Made by a program: the position numbers and the translations under genes
The notes under the pieces: model-generated
Databases searched by the model: none
What the model saw: the letters and a program-made list of their open reading frames with translations, nothing else
What the model was told of the DNA's origin: nothing
In this document: positions 1 to 7,223 of the stretch, piece by piece
How positions within the stretch are numbered: position 1 is the first letter of the stretch
How the letters are laid out: each line of letters begins with the position of its first letter
NCBI GenBank assembly: GCA_034435435.1
Contig: DAOTXN010000048.1
Location: forward strand, 1 to 19,024
From: DAOTXN01 sp034435435
GTDB lineage: Bacteria; Chloroflexota; Anaerolineae; S140-20
Direction: 5' to 3'
Length of the DNA: 19,024 bases

Positions 1-28
1 GAATACGCCGGATACATCCGGCGTATTC
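1..28. repeat. Perfect 12-bp inverted repeat with 4-nt loop
   Basis: The arms GAATACGCCGGA and TCCGGCGTATTC are exact reverse complements around TACA. On the minus strand it lies just downstream of the putative promoter at 46-75, so it would fall in the 5' leader of a gene beyond the left edge. No T-run is visible on the plus side. It could be an operator, an attenuator or half of a bidirectional terminator; the window edge prevents a decision. Confidence 0.6.
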
Positions 29-45
29 CACGCCGTTCGTTATTT

Positions 46-75
46 GTTACGTCGTTGAGTCCTGCCAAAAGTTAC
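46..75 (-). promoter_or_regulatory. Bipartite promoter-like motif, copy D (gene beyond left edge)
   Basis: Reading the minus strand: GTAACT (75-70), 18 nt ending in ACGA, then CGTAAC (51-46). The spacing and both half-sites match the copies at 8891-8920 and 3048-3077 and more weakly 5271-5300. It would fire leftwards out of the window. The function as an ECF-type sigma promoter or activator site is inferred from recurrence, strand and position only. Confidence 0.45.
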
Positions 76-94
76 GTCGCGTCGTCGGCTCATC

Positions 95-127
95 GGGTGA
101 CCGGCGCTTGTGGGATGCCGGTCACCC
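95..127 (-). terminator. Hairpin downstream of the DUF5666 protein gene
   Basis: An 11-bp perfect stem (GGGTGACCGGC / GCCGGTCACCC, 11-nt loop) begins 16 nt beyond the stop codon of the minus-strand gene that ends at 143. No T-run follows on the minus strand, so it is a weak intrinsic terminator candidate or an RNA 3'-end stabiliser. Confidence 0.4.
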
Positions 128-142
128 ACGAAACGTGGCCGG

Positions 143-3001
143 TTATCGGCTCACCAGAGGGAGGAAGATCTGGTGGGTCAATAGTTGTCCGGCCCCGTAG
201 TAGATGTCCCAATCCCACGTCGGGTTGACCAGTCCGCTGCTGCTATAGTTGGCCCAGGCGATGCGTACCTGGCCCGCGTCGTCGGCCTCCAGGAAAGCTT
301 CGCTCAGACCGGTACCGTTGCTCCACACGGTCTGGACGGCCGACCAACTGCCTTGCAGCTTGCGATACAGCAGGCTGGGGTCGGTGTTGGCTGTAGCGGC
401 TTCAGTCCAGGCTACGTGCAGTGCGTCGCCGCCAAAGCTGATGGTCGGCAGGAACGAATCGGCCGCGGTGTTGGCGAGCGTCACAGGCGCCGACCAAGCT
501 CCGCTGTTAAACCCGGCGTAATAGATGTCTTTGGTCCCGCCGGCCTGCATCTCTTCCCATACCAGATGCGGGTCAGCGTTACTATCCAGCGCCATAGCGG
601 GCACGCTGGAGGCGCGCGCAGTGTGCGACACGTCCTGCGGCAGGCTCCACGCCGCGCCGTCGAAGCGACTATAGTAGACCTGGAGCACGCCGCTCAGATC
701 GCTGTCTTGCCAGGCCAGGTGGAGCGCGCCGTCGTCGGCGACCGCCAGACGCGGCGCCTGGCCACGGGCGCTGGGCACGGGCGCGTTGGCGCTCAGTGTG
801 CCGTGATAGATCACCCAGAAACCGGGGGTGTTGTCGGCCCAGGCAAAGTGCAGATTCCCTGCGCCGTCCGCCGCCACGTCGGGGCTGATGGACTGCCCGG
901 CCGTCTGCGAGACGTTCTTGGGCGCGCTCCAACCACCGCCGGTCCACTCGGCCAAGTAGATTTCAAAGTTGCCCGCGCCGTCGTCGTCCGCCCAGATCAG
1001 GTACAGCGTCCCGGCCGCTTCAATCAGATTGGGGCGGGAGCCGGTGCGCACGGGCAATGGCAATGACCAGGTACCGCCGGCGATCTTCCAACTGTGGTAC
1101 ACCTGCCCGTCCGACTCTTCCCAGACCAGGTGGTGGTCGCCGTTGGCGCGCACGACCAGGTCAGGCACGCGCGAGTGTCCGCTGGTGCGCGACACGTTCA
1201 TCGCGCCAGCGCCGGGTTGGGTGGCGGCGATACCGACGGTCCCGCTAAAGAACGAACCGCCTTCAAATGAGTCAATGTCAATGTGAAAGGCGATCCATTG
1301 GTCGCCCTGGCCTGTCGCCTTGACCTCGGCTTTGCGCCCGATCTCGGGGGTACCCTCGCTGGTGTCGATAAAGGTCTCGGCGTCTACGGTAAAACTGATG
1401 CCGCCGACGACCCATTCGCCCTCGTAGCGCGGGGCCGGACCGTCGCCCAGTTGGGTGATCTCGCCCTCGTGCTCAAAATAATCGCCGTCGTCCGGCTCGC
1501 CGTCGTCGTCGCCGGGACCGCAGTGTTCAACCTCGACCTCGGTCGCCACTTCGACGCCGCTCACCAGCGCCGTTTCCGCCTGGGCCCAGCAGCCGAGCGC
1601 CGGGTCGCCGTTTTCGAACTCGCGCACCGTGCTCGAAACGACGTCAAAGCTGCGGGTCAACCCATCGCTGGTGGTCATCACCCACGTGCCGTTGAAATCG
1701 GGGTCGGCGGGCAGGCTGGCGATGGTCCCTTCGATCTCATAGTGACTGCCGTCGTCGTCCTCGCCCTTGAACTCGACCTCGTTGGCCAGGAAGTACAGGG
1801 TGGGCGACGTGACCCACCGCCCTTTGGCCTCGGCGGTGATGCTCAAGGCCGGCGTGCCTTGGATGACCGTGTTCGTGTCGGTGACGATTTCCTGTCCGGC
1901 GATGATTAGCGGGTTGAGGTTGGTCACGAGGCCCTCGATCTCGGCCTCGTCATCGTCGCCTTCGCCCTCTTGTTCGATCTCGATCTTGAGCGCCCATAGT
2001 TGGCCCGTGACATCGTCGGCCTCTACCTCGGCCCACGCGCCCACCACCGCCGGACCCTTGCTCTCGTCCACGATGGTGTCGCCGGTGAGCCACACGGTGC
2101 GGTAGCCGATCTGCCACGTGATAGGCCAGGTGGCGCTAAAGGGCGTGATGTGCTGGATAGCGCCGTAGAACTGGACGTCGTCCTCTTGCTCGTCGTCGTG
2201 GTCCTCGCGGTCCTCGATCTGGATCTTGTCCGCCAGCAACGAACCGTCTAGCTGCTGATAGGCCTCCACTTCGACCCAGTCGCCGATGGTAAAAGCGCCG
2301 CTGTAATCCAGCTCGGTGTCGCCATCTACGGTGACACTGATGCCGTCCACGATCCATTCGCCCTCGAAGCGCGGGGCCGAGCCGGCCCCCAATTGCTCGA
2401 TGAACCCGTTCCATTCGCGCTCCTGCTCGTCGTCCTCTGCAGTCTTGATTTCGACCTTTTTGGCGCTCAGGCTGCCATCGGGAGCGCGCAGCGCCTCCAC
2501 CTCGGCCACGGCCGAGATTTCGGGCGCGCCCTCGATGGTGGTGGAGGGGGTCACGGTGAAGCGGATGCCGCTCACCTGCCATTCACCGAGGTAGCCCGGC
2601 GTGCCCTGGGCGAACTCTTCGATGAGGCCTTTGAACTCAAATTCATCGTCCTCGTCGCCGGGGCTGCGCTCGGTCTCGATTTTTTCGGCCAACACCGAGC
2701 CGTCGGCCTGCGCATACCCTTCCACTTCGACCCACGCGCCGACGACCGCCGGACCGTGGGTTTCGTCCAGCGTGGCGCTCAGGTCCACGGTGACGGTCAC
2801 CTCGCCGATGAGCCACTCGCCGACGACGGTCGGGCTGAGCGGGCGACTCTGCACCGCGCCGTCGAACTTGACGTGGACGTCGCCGTCGTCTACTATGATG
2901 GAGGGGGCTGTCAGGGCTGCCGTTCGACCGGCCGAGAGCAGCAGGAATAGCCCGGCCATGGCCGTCGCTGCCAGCATCAAACTCACGATCAACTTGCGCA
3001 T
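143..3001 (-). CDS. Secreted DUF5666-repeat protein with C-terminal sialidase-like propeller
   Basis: 952 residues. The start is ATG with AAGGAGAG about 8 nt upstream. Residues 1-30 form a signal peptide (basic MRK, long hydrophobic run, AALTA). Roughly residues 45-565 hold seven repeats of 65-90 residues of the DUF5666 type (pattern G.I..L......GEW.V.GI.FTV...T.I...P.IG..AEVEA...DGS..A.KIEIE), joined by strongly acidic Asp/Glu linkers. Residues about 590-930 hold five or six repeats of the form LVWEESDGQVYHSW.......W, as in BNR/sialidase-like beta-propellers. The end, HQIFLPLVSR, resembles the conserved tail of many secreted Chloroflexota proteins, perhaps a sorting signal. It is probably extracellular and without an enzymatic signature. 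Its promoter motif is shared with the neighbouring cytochrome genes, suggesting a structural, metal-binding or adhesive role in the same system. Function unknown. Confidence 0.85.
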   Translation of the reverse strand: MRKLIVSLMLAATAMAGLFLLLSAGRTAALTAPSIIVDDGDVHVKFDGAVQSRPLSPTVVGEWLIGEVTVTVDLSATLDETHGPAVVGAWVEVEGYAQADGSVLAEKIETERSPGDEDDEFEFKGLIEEFAQGTPGYLGEWQVSGIRFTVTPSTTIEGAPEISAVAEVEALRAPDGSLSAKKVEIKTAEDDEQEREWNGFIEQLGAGSAPRFEGEWIVDGISVTVDGDTELDYSGAFTIGDWVEVEAYQQLDGSLLADKIQIEDREDHDDEQEDDVQFYGAIQHITPFSATWPITWQIGYRTVWLTGDTIVDESKGPAVVGAWAEVEADDVTGQLWALKIEIEQEGEGDDDEAEIEGLVTNLNPLIIAGQEIVTDTNTVIQGTPALSITAEAKGRWVTSPTLYFLANEVEFKGEDDDGSHYEIEGTIASLPADPDFNGTWVMTTSDGLTRSFDVVSSTVREFENGDPALGCWAQAETALVSGVEVATEVEVEHCGPGDDDGEPDDGDYFEHEGEITQLGDGPAPRYEGEWVVGGISFTVDAETFIDTSEGTPEIGRKAEVKATGQGDQWIAFHIDIDSFEGGSFFSGTVGIAATQPGAGAMNVSRTSGHSRVPDLVVRANGDHHLVWEESDGQVYHSWKIAGGTWSLPLPVRTGSRPNLIEAAGTLYLIWADDDGAGNFEIYLAEWTGGGWSAPKNVSQTAGQSISPDVAADGAGNLHFAWADNTPGFWVIYHGTLSANAPVPSARGQAPRLAVADDGALHLAWQDSDLSGVLQVYYSRFDGAAWSLPQDVSHTARASSVPAMALDSNADPHLVWEEMQAGGTKDIYYAGFNSGAWSAPVTLANTAADSFLPTISFGGDALHVAWTEAATANTDPSLLYRKLQGSWSAVQTVWSNGTGLSEAFLEADDAGQVRIAWANYSSSGLVNPTWDWDIYYGAGQLLTHQIFLPLVSR

Positions 3002-3047
3002 ATCACACTCTCCTTTTCTGGTCTAAATAGTCGAATTACCGTCATAT

Positions 3048-3077
3048 CATACGTCGCACAGGACGGGAAAAGGTTAC
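3048..3077 (-). promoter_or_regulatory. Bipartite promoter-like motif, copy B (DUF5666 protein)
   Basis: On the minus strand: GTAACC (3077-3072), 18 nt beginning TTTTC and ending GCGA, then CGTATG (3053-3048). A start of transcription near 3041 would give a leader of about 40 nt before the ATG at 3001. It matches copy A over GCGTAACCTTTTC and over GCGACGTRT with identical spacing. Sigma-factor type is inferred. Confidence 0.55.
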
Positions 3078-3118
3078 GCCCGTGCTCATCAGTTCATTAG
3101 CGGTTACGTTACCCTCTC

Positions 3119-3170
3119 AAAAAGCAGGGGCGGCTCCCACGGTTCCGCTGAGTCACCGCGAAGCGCCGCC
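3119..3170 (-). terminator. Candidate intrinsic terminator after the 20-heme cytochrome gene
   Basis: On the minus strand the segment folds as GGCGGC...GCCGCC outside and CGCGGT...ACCGTG inside (one G-U pair), then CCTGC and five T (3123-3119). It lies about 65 nt beyond the stop at 3234 and before the next promoter motif at 3077, so it would separate the cytochrome transcript from the DUF5666 gene. The large inner loop and the C-rich gap before the T-run lower confidence. A second GC-rich hairpin (CCGGGC/GCCCGG) occupies 3176-3199. Confidence 0.4.
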
Positions 3171-3233
3171 TTTTGCCGGGCGTCGCGCACGCGGCCCGGT
3201 TTGCTGTCCCCAAAATGTTGAAAAGATGCGCGG

Positions 3234-5231
3234 CTACCATTCTTCGAGCGTGGCCTGCAGCAGGATGATCACCGGCAGCCGCGCGATTTCGACCGGCAGC
3301 GCACCTTCACCGTCCTCGTCATCTTCTTCGTCCTCGTTATCCTTGTTGCTGTTGTCCTCATGGTCATCGCCGTCCTGGTTTTGATTGTCCTCCTCGCCCT
3401 CGTTGTCTTCACCGTCGTCACTGCCGCCGCCGTCGTGTTCCCCGCCACCGGCGTGACAGCGCACACAGTCACCGATGTCACCGATGCTTTCTTCCTGGTG
3501 CTTCTGGTTAATTTCGTCGGGGTTGTGGCAATTGAAGCAGGTATACGCGCCATAGTCGCCGCCCGTATGGCAGGTGGAACAAACGCCTCCCGCACCGCCG
3601 TGGTTCAACGGGAAGGTGTGATTGCCAATGCCGGCCCCTGACCAGGACGTAGTGCTGTGACACGCGCTGCACTGCCCATCAAAATGTCCGGCGGGGCGGG
3701 CGTGGCAACTCTGGCAGTCGGTGAAACCGCTGTGGTTGAACTGCACCGCGCGCCAATCGGCGGTGCTCAGGTGGCACGCGCTGCACTGGCCTGCAAAGTG
3801 ACCGGCGGGGCGGGCGTGGCAACTCTGGCAGTCGGTGAAACCGCTGTGGTTGAACTGCACCGCGCGCCAATCGGCGGTGCTCAGGTGGCATGTGCTGCAC
3901 TGCCCGTCAAAATGACCGGCGGGGCGGGCGTGGCAGCTCTGGCAGTCGGTGAACCCGCTGTGGTTGAATTGCACCGCGCGCCAATCGTCGGTGCTCAGGT
4001 GACACGCGCTGCACTGCCCGTCAAAGTGACCGGCGGGGCGGGCGTGGCAGCTCTGGCAGTCGGTGAAACCGCTGTGGTTGAATTGCACGAGCCGCCAGTC
4101 GTCGGTGCTCAGGTGGCACGCGCTGCACTGGCCTGCAAAGTGGTTGGGTGGCGCGGAATCGGTATGGCAGCTCACACAATCGGTCAGACCGGTGTGGTCC
4201 AGGTTTACCACGCGCCAGTCCTCGGTGCTCAGGTGGCACGCGCTGCACTCACCGGAGAAGTGATTGGGCGGCGCGGCGTCGGCGTGGCAGGCCAGGCAGT
4301 CGGTCACACCCGCATGGTCGAATTGGAGCACACGCCAGTCGGTGGCGCTCAGGTGGCACGCGCTGCATTGCCCCGCAAAGTGGTTGGGGGGCGCGGTCTG
4401 GGTGTGGCAGTTCACACAATCGGTCAGGCCAGTGTGGTCCATGCGCACCTGTTGAAAGCTATCCGCGCCGTGGCAACGTTCGCACGTGTTTTCAAATGCG
4501 CCCTGGTGGGCGTCGGTGTGACACGCCGCACAGGTGTTGGGGGTGCCCTTGTAAACGCCATCCACGTGGCAGGCGCTACACTCGGCGACGGCATGGGCGC
4601 CCGTCAGAGGAAAGGGGTGGTTTTGCAGCGCCTCGACGGGAAAAGGGATGGGGCGCGGGTCGATGCCGGGCGCGGCTTGAGCCACGGCCGCCGGCAGACC
4701 CAGGTCAAGAGCGGCCACCTCTAGCAGATCGGCCATGGTTGCGTTAGGGTCGGCGGCGACCTGCGCCAGGGTTTGGGCTTTGAGCAGCGCCTTTTGGCGC
4801 AGGACCAAGTCGAGAGATTGGGCGCCCTCACTCTCCAACCAGGCGGCGGCCTCATTGGCCAGCGCCGCCAGGTCGGTTTGCAGACTCCCGGCCTCGTCCG
4901 GCGGGACCAGCGTCAGGGCCAGGATGGCGTCGGTCAGGGCAGCGTCGAAACCGGCCAGGGCTTCCAGGCCGCAATCGGTCTGCGAGCAGCGCCGCAATTC
5001 CTCCAGCCGGCGACCGGCCAGACGCAACTCGAGCGCCGCTTGCTGGCGCGGCGAGGCGGCGAAAAGACGCTGGACGTCCTCGGTCAGGTGTTTGACGCCA
5101 TAGAGTGAGTCGCCGGGCAAACTGGATTGAGCGACCAACACCGTCGCCCCTGCCAGCAAGCACGCGGCCAGGCACGCGGCCAATAGCAGGACCAGTCCCC
5201 GTCCGAGCGGTGAGGCGTGGGGTGTATCCAT
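3234..5231 (-). CDS. 20-heme c-type cytochrome with N-terminal DUF5667 domain
   Basis: 665 residues. ATG is preceded by AGGAGGGAGGAA. A signal/anchor helix covers residues 11-35. Residues about 37-95 match DUF5667 (SSLPGDSLYGVKHLTEDVQR...LAGRRLEEL). From C218 to C593 there are 20 CxxCH heme-binding motifs. Residues 264-383 are three 40-residue two-heme repeats (DH.G.TDC..CH....PPNHF.G.CSACHLS..DWR), followed by four 38-residue versions (FNHSGFTDCQSCHARPAGHF) to about 535; extra histidines can act as distal ligands. Residues 538-593 form a four-heme end module (HTFPLNHG...AYTCFNCH...CVRCH) shared with the 12-heme neighbour. A very acidic Asp/Glu/Asn tail (605-643) precedes a short hydrophobic end. 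It probably acts outside the membrane as a long heme wire. It has its own promoter-like motif. The DUF5667 fusion is unusual as far as I know. Confidence 0.93.
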   Translation of the reverse strand: MDTPHASPLGRGLVLLLAACLAACLLAGATVLVAQSSLPGDSLYGVKHLTEDVQRLFAASPRQQAALELRLAGRRLEELRRCSQTDCGLEALAGFDAALTDAILALTLVPPDEAGSLQTDLAALANEAAAWLESEGAQSLDLVLRQKALLKAQTLAQVAADPNATMADLLEVAALDLGLPAAVAQAAPGIDPRPIPFPVEALQNHPFPLTGAHAVAECSACHVDGVYKGTPNTCAACHTDAHQGAFENTCERCHGADSFQQVRMDHTGLTDCVNCHTQTAPPNHFAGQCSACHLSATDWRVLQFDHAGVTDCLACHADAAPPNHFSGECSACHLSTEDWRVVNLDHTGLTDCVSCHTDSAPPNHFAGQCSACHLSTDDWRLVQFNHSGFTDCQSCHARPAGHFDGQCSACHLSTDDWRAVQFNHSGFTDCQSCHARPAGHFDGQCSTCHLSTADWRAVQFNHSGFTDCQSCHARPAGHFAGQCSACHLSTADWRAVQFNHSGFTDCQSCHARPAGHFDGQCSACHSTTSWSGAGIGNHTFPLNHGGAGGVCSTCHTGGDYGAYTCFNCHNPDEINQKHQEESIGDIGDCVRCHAGGGEHDGGGSDDGEDNEGEEDNQNQDGDDHEDNSNKDNEDEEDDEDGEGALPVEIARLPVIILLQATLEEW
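3627..4442 (-). repeat. Tandem in-gene repeats encoding two-heme units (114/120-nt period)
   Basis: Seven consecutive units inside the 20-heme gene: three of 120 nt and four of 114 nt. The 114-nt units are nearly identical at DNA level; for example, the stretches around 3700-3760 and 3815-3875 differ at hardly any base. That points to recent tandem duplication, and copy number may vary between strains. The repetition also keeps an antisense frame open over 3657-4724. Confidence 0.9.
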
Positions 5232-5270
5232 TTCCTCCCTCCTGAGCCGTTGATGTGGGTCGTTCTAACG

Positions 5271-5300
5271 GTCCAGTCGGTTCAGGGGTGGAAAGGTTAC
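5271..5300 (-). promoter_or_regulatory. Bipartite promoter-like motif, copy C (20-heme cytochrome)
   Basis: On the minus strand: GTAACC (5300-5295), 18 nt beginning TTTC and ending CCGA, then CTGGAC (5276-5271). The left half and the CGAC at the right half match the other copies, but the last bases diverge (CTGG instead of CGTR), so this is the weakest copy. It would give a leader of about 30 nt before the ATG at 5231. Confidence 0.4.
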
Positions 5301-5315
5301 GGGGGAAAAAGGTCC

Positions 5316-5352
5316 TAATTTGTCATTCGTCGTTCGCCGTTCGTCATTCGTC
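5316..5352 (-). repeat. Degenerate GACGAATGACGAA repeat at the 3' end of the 12-heme gene
   Basis: On the minus strand the sequence runs GGCGACGAATGACGAACGG, then CGAACGACGAATGACAAATT. The first GACGAATGA supplies the last two codons and the stop of the 12-heme cytochrome. The unit resembles the GACGAAGGACCAATGACGAA repeats around the four-helix-bundle gene at 17541-18138, so it is a second locus of the same dispersed family. Confidence 0.6.
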
Positions 5353-6354
5353 GCCTTCCTCTTCGCGCCCGGTGGGGTGGCACTCGACGCAGTTTTCAAA
5401 ATCGCGGATGCCTTCTTCCAGGTGTTCGCGCTGCACCTGGGCCGGGTCGTGTTCGTGGCAGCCGTAGCAGGTGTAGGCGACATAGTTGGAGGGGTGGCAC
5501 ACCTTGCATTCGACCTCGGTCCGGCTGCCGTGGTTCAGCGGGAAGGTGTGTTCTAACAGTTGGGCCGGCGTCCATGCCTGCGTGGTGTGACAAGCGGCGC
5601 AATCGGCGCCAAACTGGCCGCGATGCACCTCCGGTTCTGCGTGGCAGCTCACGCAGTCAGAGCCGATGCCTTTGAACTGGTGGTCGATGTGGCAGGCGTT
5701 ACATTCCAGGCTGGCATGCGCTCCGTCCAGGACAAAGACGATGCTGTGGTCAAAGTCGCTCATCGCGCCGGAACCGTCGTGACAGGCCAGACAATCCGGC
5801 CCGAAATCGGCGAGGTGCCGGTTCATAAAAGCGGCGTCCATGTCAGCGTGACAGGCGTCACAGATGGCCGGGTCGAATGAGTAATCAGCCGGGTGGCAGT
5901 CGGCGCAAGTGAAGGGTTGGTCGTCGGCGCGCTGGCGGTGGTGGACCAGCGAGAAACCGACTTGCTGGTGCGGAAAGTCGGCCAGCGCAGCGGCGGTGAT
6001 GTCTGCGTCGCGGCCTTGATGTTCGGTATGACATAGCGTGCAAGCCTCGGGATTCTGCAACTGACCGTGCAGGCCAGAGCGGGTGGCGACCTGGTCGCGC
6101 ACCCCGGTGTGGCAGGCCACGCAGCGCAACGGGTCGGCCCCGCGCCAGGGGCGGTGGCAACGGGCGCACTGGCTCTCAAATTCGGCGTGCGAGTCATAGC
6201 CGTCCAGGGGGGCGTGGCGCGGGCTGGCCGCCGTCACCGGTCCAGGGCTGAAAAGCGCGCCGCCGTTGCGCGCCGTATACAGGCCCACACAGACTACGAC
6301 GATCAGCGCCGCCAGCAAGCCCGTCGGGGAAAGACAACCCAGTTGTTTTTTCAT
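5344..6354 (-). CDS. Membrane-anchored 12-heme c-type cytochrome
   Basis: 336 residues from ATG at 6354 (MKKQLGCLSPTG), chosen because GGGGAG lies about 10 nt upstream and it starts 20 nt after the stop of the cytochrome b-like gene. A longer frame to 6612 would overlap that gene. Residues 10-28 form an N-terminal anchor or signal helix. Twelve CxxCH motifs lie at C63, 78, 105, 150, 165, 188, 218, 234, 252, 283, 296 and 322, with many further histidines as likely distal ligands. The last four-heme part (HTFPLNHG...AYTCYGCH...CVECH, 269-326) is homologous to the end of the 20-heme protein. As the fourth gene of the cluster it probably takes electrons from the b-type membrane protein and passes them to the 20-heme partner. 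The stop codon lies in a GACGAATGA repeat. Confidence 0.93.
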   Translation of the reverse strand: MKKQLGCLSPTGLLAALIVVVCVGLYTARNGGALFSPGPVTAASPRHAPLDGYDSHAEFESQCARCHRPWRGADPLRCVACHTGVRDQVATRSGLHGQLQNPEACTLCHTEHQGRDADITAAALADFPHQQVGFSLVHHRQRADDQPFTCADCHPADYSFDPAICDACHADMDAAFMNRHLADFGPDCLACHDGSGAMSDFDHSIVFVLDGAHASLECNACHIDHQFKGIGSDCVSCHAEPEVHRGQFGADCAACHTTQAWTPAQLLEHTFPLNHGSRTEVECKVCHPSNYVAYTCYGCHEHDPAQVQREHLEEGIRDFENCVECHPTGREEEGDE

Positions 6355-6374
6355 CGTCCGACTCCCCGCGGCGT

Positions 6375-7175
6375 TTAGCTGTAATACAGCGCCCCGATGA
6401 CGTGCAAGAACGCCGCCGTAAACAGCGCCATCCCCAGGGGCACGTGGATGGTGTGCCACACCGCCATCAGGCGGCGCACGGCCATGAGCGAGGCCATCTG
6501 GCGGCGCAGCGTCCGGCGGCGGCGCACGAGTCGCTCTATCTCGGCGGCTTGTTGGCGGTCCGCCCGATCCAGTCGGGCCACCTGCCGCCGCCAGCGTCGT
6601 CGGTAGTCCCATTCGGCCAGCGAGCGCGCCAACACGTCCAGCGGCCCACCGCCGCCCGTGGCGGGCAGGTCGCCCATTTGCGCGGCGAGGGCTTGCACGC
6701 GGGCCGGGCGGGTCGCCAGCCAGTTTTCAAGCTCACCTTCGGCCTGGCCGATAGCGGCTGCCAATTGGGCCGCTTCGACCTGCGCACCGCCGGCCGTGCG
6801 GGGCACGGCGGTATAGATGTAGCGCCCCAGGAAACCGCTGCCGACGACCACGGCGGTGAGCAGCATCGTCACTCCCGCCAATCCCGCGAACTGAAAGCCG
6901 GTGTGCAAAAAGACCATGTAGGGACCGACGATGCCCATGAATATGTGCGCAGAGAGCCAGGTGCGCATACGGCCCCAGCGAGCCATGCGTCGGCTGCGCT
7001 TGCGCAGCGAGTACAGCGTCTCGGTGGCCAGCATGAGCACAAAGCCAGCGATGCCGATGCCGTGCCCGATGAGGGCGCCGGGCCGCACGGGGACCAGCGC
7101 CGTGAGCGGCAGGTAAAGCGCGGTCAATAACAGGACCACCAACACGGCGGCGATCAATTCTCGGTTGTGTTCCAC
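6375..7175 (-). CDS. Diheme cytochrome b-like membrane protein
   Basis: 266 residues, GTG start with only a weak upstream AAAGAG; no in-frame ATG lies nearby. Predicted membrane helices cover about 7-29, 36-54, 77-95, 98-120 and 245-264. Two helices carry the HX13H spacing seen in heme-b-binding helices: H77/H91 and H244/H258. H38 and H241 are extra candidates. A long charged region (about 125-235, many Arg/Glu/Gln) probably forms a cytoplasmic coiled or helical domain. I do not recognise an exact named family; it resembles the b-type subunits found with ferredoxin, FAD oxidoreductase and multiheme cytochromes. It is likely the membrane link between the soluble redox proteins or quinol pool and the 12-heme cytochrome encoded just downstream. 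Confidence 0.75.
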   Translation of the reverse strand: MEHNRELIAAVLVVLLLTALYLPLTALVPVRPGALIGHGIGIAGFVLMLATETLYSLRKRSRRMARWGRMRTWLSAHIFMGIVGPYMVFLHTGFQFAGLAGVTMLLTAVVVGSGFLGRYIYTAVPRTAGGAQVEAAQLAAAIGQAEGELENWLATRPARVQALAAQMGDLPATGGGGPLDVLARSLAEWDYRRRWRRQVARLDRADRQQAAEIERLVRRRRTLRRQMASLMAVRRLMAVWHTIHVPLGMALFTAAFLHVIGALYYS

Positions 7176-7199
7176 AGATTTGTTTTCTCTTTCATGGTC

Positions 7200-7223
7200 G
7201 GCGCGTAGGGAAACGCGCCCTAC
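7200..7223. repeat. Short intergenic hairpin between oxidoreductase and cytochrome b genes
   Basis: GGCGCGT and ACGCGCC (7200-7206/7213-7219) can pair around AGGGAA; GTAGGG and CCCTAC (7205-7210/7218-7223) are an alternative pairing that includes the stop codon of the oxidoreductase. It may tune the relative expression or stability of the operon mRNA. It has no T-run, so it is not a clear terminator. Confidence 0.4.

Noticed and set aside
3627..4442. CRISPR-like regular repeats
   Set aside because: The repeats are contiguous, 114-120 nt, in frame and encode heme motifs; there are no spacers or cas genes.
3657..4724. A 355-codon open frame on the plus strand with a repeated protein pattern
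   Set aside because: It is antisense to the 20-heme gene. The repeat period is that of the heme units, no signal or Shine-Dalgarno is convincing, and the CxxCH-coding strand is clearly the real one.
6355..6612. N-terminal extension of the 12-heme cytochrome to 6612
   Set aside because: It would lie wholly over the end of the cytochrome b-like gene and is Pro/Arg-rich noise; the ATG at 6354 has a good Shine-Dalgarno and an immediate signal-anchor helix.
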